Origin: Desulfurococcales archaeon
GTDB lineage: Archaea; Thermoproteota; Thermoprotei_A; Sulfolobales; Desulfurococcaceae
DNA: 6,973 nucleotides
Assembly (NCBI GenBank): GCA_027064845.1
Contig: JAMOPC010000459.1
Location: 1 to 6,973, forward strand
Direction: 5' to 3'
Each line of letters begins with the position of its first letter. Position 1 is the stretch's first letter. This document shows, piece by piece, positions 3,945 through 6,973 of this stretch. Both the position numbers and the translations under genes were made by a program. Under the pieces are notes generated by a model, which had not been told where the DNA came from, did no database searches, and saw only the letters and a program-made list of their open reading frames with translations.

Positions 3945-5897
3945 TTGAAACAACAACTAGGTGTAAAGGGATATAATATAGTTACTAGAGTCACCCGTGA
4001 CCCCTTCAAATTGATGAGTAGGCGTGGATACAAGTGGTTTGGCGTTATCCCCGTAGAGATAAAGGGCGAAGAAGTCTTCTTATGGACTACAGGTGTTATT
4101 GCTCAATGGTTTGATACAGGGGAGAGAGTTAGGGTTGTCTTAAAAGATGAGCCCAAGAATATAGGTGGTGCTTGGATTCTTGGACCAAATGATTATGAGT
4201 TATACCGTATCTATAATGGTGAAGAGATCCCCGTTTGGCCTGTGTGGATGAAGGAATATACTTTGGAGAGAAAAGATCCTTTAAACACTAAGAAAGTCTA
4301 TGAGTACCGTGTTAGAGCTCGTGAAGCTGTTAGTGAAGACGACTATATGGAAATTGTTAATCTAGAACAACATCATTATGCTAGTAAGGAAGAAATCGTT
4401 GCTATTTGGAGATGCCCTATCTGTGGATACTACATGGAGTCAAATATTCAGCCTAAGTGCCCGAAGCATGGAATCCCCATGAAGCTACAAGAAATACGTG
4501 GTAGTATTCCCAGTAGTAGGTTCTTAATACTAGAACTGATAAGTAGGAAAGAATTCGAGCCACGGATAGTGGCTTATGTTAGAATAGATACACCAATACC
4601 ATTAATGAATAGAAGACTACCTAATGGTAAAGTTGAGAAAATGATTAGAGAGAAAGTATTTCCCAAAGACTGGTTCCACCCAACTTTCTGGCCAACAGCT
4701 ATAGCTGAGAGAAGAAGCATTATATCGAGATACAAGGATCTGAAGAGCGTCTATGGTAGAAGGCTTGCAAGAGCAATTGTCGGAGAAGAAGTCAGTGATC
4801 GTGCATTAAAAATAGCGAACTCTGCTGCAGCAAGAATTGCTAGAGTAGTTGTTCACCCTGATTACAGAGGTGATGGTCTGGGCGTATTATCTGTTAAAGC
4901 CGCTATTGAATGGATACGGGAGAGAAGAATACCTGAAATGAAGAGGAAGAAACACATAGTTGAAACGATCGCTATGATGGCTAAGTATAACCCGTTCTTC
5001 GAGAAAGCAGGTTTTTACTACATGTGGGATACGGGTAGTGGTAGGCCAGTACTGATGTATCCGTTAACAAAGGAAGCCGAGGAAAGAATCAGAGAGTTCT
5101 TGGAAAGAGACCCGTACGCGAGGATGCATAAGGGTAAACTATATAGATCAAGGTATGGACAAGTAGAAAAGCTTTCAGCACCGATAATTATCAAGAACTT
5201 GACAAAGATCTATACTAGTACACTTGATGTTAAGAGAATGCCGCCAAAACTAAGAGAAGTCTTGCTTGCCTTCGGTGTTGAGAGAAGAATTGTTGAAAAA
5301 TACGTGTTGAGGAACGTGAACATAGTCATTGAGCCTGGTGAAGTAGTAGTTGTTGTAGGTGCTAGCGGTGCTGGTAAAACAACTTTTCTCAGAATGATCA
5401 TTGGAGCAGCTGATCCAGAGCTTAGAAAACTTCCACACTATAAACCTAATGAAGGAGAAGTAATTATTCCACCAAATGTGAAGTTAAAAGCACTCTTGCC
5501 CGGCGAGCTTGAACCAGTATTTGGTTCTGAGACATTGTTAGAGCATGTTAACATGAAGGTTAATGACCCAGCAACAGCTGTAGAGATCTTGAATATGGTC
5601 GGGCTTAGTGACGCAGTATTCTATAGAGCGAGGTTCAACGAGTTATCTACAGGTCAGAAAGAGAGAGCTAAACTAGCTAGTCTACTAGCAGATAAGCCTA
5701 ACCTTCTAGTCATTGATGAGTTCACGGCTCATCTCGACTCATTAACTGCTCAGAGAGTTGCTAGGAAAATCGGTAGCTTGGCGAGGAAGGCTGGTATAAC
5801 GCTTATTGTTGCTACTAATAGGAGCGAGATCATAGAAACACTCAATCCTGACAAGATAATATACATAGGCTACGGAACAGCCACGATCGCAAAATAA
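3945..5897 (+). CDS. ABC-type ATPase fused to GNAT acetyltransferase domain with inserted zinc knuckle (COG2401-like)
   Basis: The protein is 650 aa from TTG 3945. Domains in order: an unrecognised beta-rich N-terminus (1 to about 118); a GNAT acyltransferase domain (about 120-374) with a knuckle C157-x2-C160...C172-x2-H175 inserted near its start; and an ABC ATPase (about 410-650). The GNAT acyl-CoA loop is VVVHPDYRGDGLG (301-313, pattern R-x-x-G-x-G), with a later NPFFEKAGF segment (349-357). The ABC domain has Walker A GASGAGKT (472-479), signature LSTGQ (567-571), Walker B LLVIDE (587-592) and D-loop HLDS (596-599). The Q-loop region reads ALLPGELEPVFG (516-527) with no glutamine, and the H-switch position reads ATNR (623-626), so asparagine replaces histidine. 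No membrane segments are present, so it is not a transporter by itself. The architecture matches COG2401, an archaeal family of unknown function. It follows a creatininase gene in a probable operon. An ATP-gated acyltransferase on nucleic acid or protein is an inference. Confidence 0.9.
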   Translation: MKQQLGVKGYNIVTRVTRDPFKLMSRRGYKWFGVIPVEIKGEEVFLWTTGVIAQWFDTGERVRVVLKDEPKNIGGAWILGPNDYELYRIYNGEEIPVWPVWMKEYTLERKDPLNTKKVYEYRVRAREAVSEDDYMEIVNLEQHHYASKEEIVAIWRCPICGYYMESNIQPKCPKHGIPMKLQEIRGSIPSSRFLILELISRKEFEPRIVAYVRIDTPIPLMNRRLPNGKVEKMIREKVFPKDWFHPTFWPTAIAERRSIISRYKDLKSVYGRRLARAIVGEEVSDRALKIANSAAARIARVVVHPDYRGDGLGVLSVKAAIEWIRERRIPEMKRKKHIVETIAMMAKYNPFFEKAGFYYMWDTGSGRPVLMYPLTKEAEERIREFLERDPYARMHKGKLYRSRYGQVEKLSAPIIIKNLTKIYTSTLDVKRMPPKLREVLLAFGVERRIVEKYVLRNVNIVIEPGEVVVVVGASGAGKTTFLRMIIGAADPELRKLPHYKPNEGEVIIPPNVKLKALLPGELEPVFGSETLLEHVNMKVNDPATAVEILNMVGLSDAVFYRARFNELSTGQKERAKLASLLADKPNLLVIDEFTAHLDSLTAQRVARKIGSLARKAGITLIVATNRSEIIETLNPDKIIYIGYGTATIAK

Positions 5898-5985
5898 GTT
5901 TTGGAAAACAGCTTCTTCTCTACAAATATTCATGTGTTTTTAACAAGTTATTAGAGGGGTATTTTCTGAATTATTATTGGTGGCT
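5898..5985 (+). promoter_or_regulatory. Intergenic region before maf; possible terminator/promoter
   Basis: This is an 88-bp gap. A T5 run at 5937-5941 could serve as an archaeal U-tract terminator for the upstream operon, and a short ttttggaaaa inverted repeat occurs at 5900-5909. No convincing TATA box was found; gtatttt near 5960-5966 is the best-placed weak candidate for the downstream ATG. Maf may be read through from the GNAT-ABC gene. Confidence 0.3.
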
Positions 5986-6636
5986 ATGTTGAGGAAGAGG
6001 CTTATACTAGCGACTACAAGTGCTAGAAGAATAGAGTTGTTGAAGAGACTCGGCATTGAATTTGATGTTGTAGAACCCATCGTAAATGAAAGAATGTATA
6101 ATGACCCAGTGAAAACTGTTGTTGAAAATGCTCGTAGAAAAGCAGAGTATGCTCTAAGCATTGTTCCGAGAAATAGCGTTGTTGTAGGAATAGATACTAT
6201 CATATATAGTCCAGATATAGGTGTCGTTGGTAAACCATATAGTGTACTCCAGGCTAGAGAAATACTTGTTCTTCTCCGGGGTAAGTGGCACTCTGTTTAC
6301 TCTGGTGTATTTATTATTGATAAAGAATCGTTAAGGTATCATAGTTTTGTTGAAGAAACCAGAGTTAAGATGAGGAATTATAGCGATGATGAACTTGATT
6401 ATTACATAATGAGTTTAGAGCCTCTGGGAAAGGCAGGTGCTTACGCTATACAAGGTTTAGGAGCCTTATTGATCGAGACTATTGTTGGCGACTACTATAA
6501 TATTGTGGGGCTTCCGCTTACCAAGCTCTATCTAGCGCTGAAAAAATATTTTGGAATAGACTTGTTGGAAGAAGGTGCACGTAGGTATGCGCTTGGAAAA
6601 AATAGACTTATACGAGGTCTTCCTGCTAAGACCTGA
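5986..6636 (+). CDS. maf: Maf-family nucleoside triphosphate pyrophosphatase
   Basis: This 216-aa cytosolic enzyme of the Maf/HAM1 superfamily hydrolyses selected nucleoside triphosphates to the monophosphate and pyrophosphate, keeping unwanted nucleotides out of nucleic acids. Motifs: LILATTSARRIELLKRLGI (6-24, phosphate loop; the common S-P-R-R reads S-A-R-R), VVVGIDTII (65-73, catalytic D70), VGKPYS (81-86, K83), RGKWHSVYSGV (98-108), EETRVKMRNYS (123-133), and GKAGAYAIQGLGA (148-160) with NIVGLPLTKL (172-181). The glutamine in AIQG (Q156) is typical of the dTTP/UTP-type (YhdE-like) subgroup more than the m7GTP-type. The C-terminal tail (about 187-216) extends beyond the core. ATG 5986 is chosen; in-frame TTG 5977 and GTG 5980 lie upstream, and ggtgg (5979-5983) is close to the ATG, so TTG 5989 is also possible. 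The next gene overlaps its end by 50 bp. Confidence 0.93.
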   Translation: MLRKRLILATTSARRIELLKRLGIEFDVVEPIVNERMYNDPVKTVVENARRKAEYALSIVPRNSVVVGIDTIIYSPDIGVVGKPYSVLQAREILVLLRGKWHSVYSGVFIIDKESLRYHSFVEETRVKMRNYSDDELDYYIMSLEPLGKAGAYAIQGLGALLIETIVGDYYNIVGLPLTKLYLALKKYFGIDLLEEGARRYALGKNRLIRGLPAKT

Positions 6637-6973
6637 TGCATTTAGTGTATGGAACGACCCAGATGTTTCCGAGAGATTATCTTGGTATCGAAGCGTTATG
6701 ACTAATGAGAAACCAGCAAAATTCCTCATAGCTAAACGTATCGAGTCACCAATTAATCCATATGAAGTAGATGATTATGATTACTTATGGGAAATACATG
6801 ATAAGTTATCTGAGGAGTTCAAGACTATATGGAAAAAAATCAAGGAAGGGAAATTATCGCTTGAGGAAATCCCTGTGCCTAAACATAGTTTTCTAGATAT
6901 CAAGATCGTTTTGGCGAAGAAGAATTTGGAGAAATGCAGATTATGTGAATGGAGATGCGGTGCGGAAAGAATT
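6587..6973 (+). CDS. PflX-like radical SAM protein, N-terminal part (cut by window edge)
   Basis: The first 129 codons of a gene that continues past the right edge. It starts at ATG 6587 inside the maf gene, in another frame, with ggtg nine bases upstream (6574-6577). The frame stays open to the end of the window. Residues 1-105 are an acidic, mostly helical N-terminal extension that I do not recognise (for example LSEEFKTIWKKIKEGKLS, 74-91). The end reads KKNLEKCRLCEWRCGAERI, with C117-x2-C120-x3-C124. This cysteine cluster with a following CG and a basic residue is the one found just ahead of the radical SAM core in archaeal PflX-like / pyruvate-formate-lyase-activating-like proteins (COG1313 and relatives). 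The radical SAM C-x3-C-x2-C motif itself lies beyond the window, so the family call rests on this pre-core motif. Function in this group is not established. It is very probably co-transcribed and coupled with maf. Confidence 0.68.
   Translation, partial: MRLEKIDLYEVFLLRPDAFSVWNDPDVSERLSWYRSVMTNEKPAKFLIAKRIESPINPYEVDDYDYLWEIHDKLSEEFKTIWKKIKEGKLSLEEIPVPKHSFLDIKIVLAKKNLEKCRLCEWRCGAERI

Noticed and set aside
5490..5897. ABC transporter ATP-binding subunit
   Set aside because: There are no membrane segments in the protein and no permease or binding-protein gene in the window, and the GNAT fusion points to a soluble role.
5940..6203. Minus-strand open frame of 87 codons
   Set aside because: It is antisense to maf, whose motifs are clear; its serine/threonine/leucine-rich translation is typical of a shadow frame.

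Overview
The window looks like chromosomal DNA of a hyperthermophilic crenarchaeon, most likely of the Desulfurococcales (Staphylothermus-like). This is an inference from four things: strongly A+T-rich, gene-dense sequence; archaeal-only families (an AGOG-type 8-oxoguanine glycosylase and an ABC ATPase fused to an acetyltransferase domain); archaeal TATA-like boxes in front of first genes; and repeated TTG starts next to Shine-Dalgarno (SD) matches. I see no mobile element, CRISPR array, tRNA or rRNA, and no gap longer than about 150 bases.

Layout. (1) Bases 1-852, minus strand: a small class I SAM methyltransferase, followed with an 11-bp overlap by the first 67 codons of an NSUN/NOL1-type RNA m5C methyltransferase that runs off the left edge. 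(2) Bases 853-1007: a divergent promoter region. (3) Bases 1008-1604, plus strand: a four-cysteine conserved small protein and a DUF2283 protein. (4) Bases 1601-2201, minus strand: a NifX-like protein and an unrecognised 94-aa protein, ending tail to tail with the DUF2283 gene through overlapping stop codons. (5) Bases 2202-2266: a second, compact divergent promoter region. (6) Bases 2267-3148, plus: AGOG DNA glycosylase/lyase. (7) Bases 3220-5897, plus: a creatininase-family hydrolase and, 26 bp later, the soluble GNAT-ABC fusion protein. (8) Bases 5986-6973, plus: a Maf-type nucleotide pyrophosphatase and, overlapping it by 50 bp, the N-terminal part of a PflX-like radical SAM protein cut by the right edge.

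How the genes may work together. Most are housekeeping or poorly characterised genes: RNA methylation, oxidised-base repair, nucleotide-pool sanitation (Maf) and metal/Fe-S-related proteins. AGOG (removes 8-oxoG from DNA) and Maf (hydrolyses non-canonical or selected nucleotides) share a general genome-protection theme, but they are not in one operon. The most promising undescribed item is the creatininase plus GNAT-ABC pair. The fusion protein has a zinc-knuckle-like insertion inside its acetyltransferase domain and an ABC ATPase without the usual Q-loop glutamine and H-switch histidine. It has no membrane segments, so it is probably an ATP-gated acyltransferase acting on an unknown macromolecule, not a transporter.
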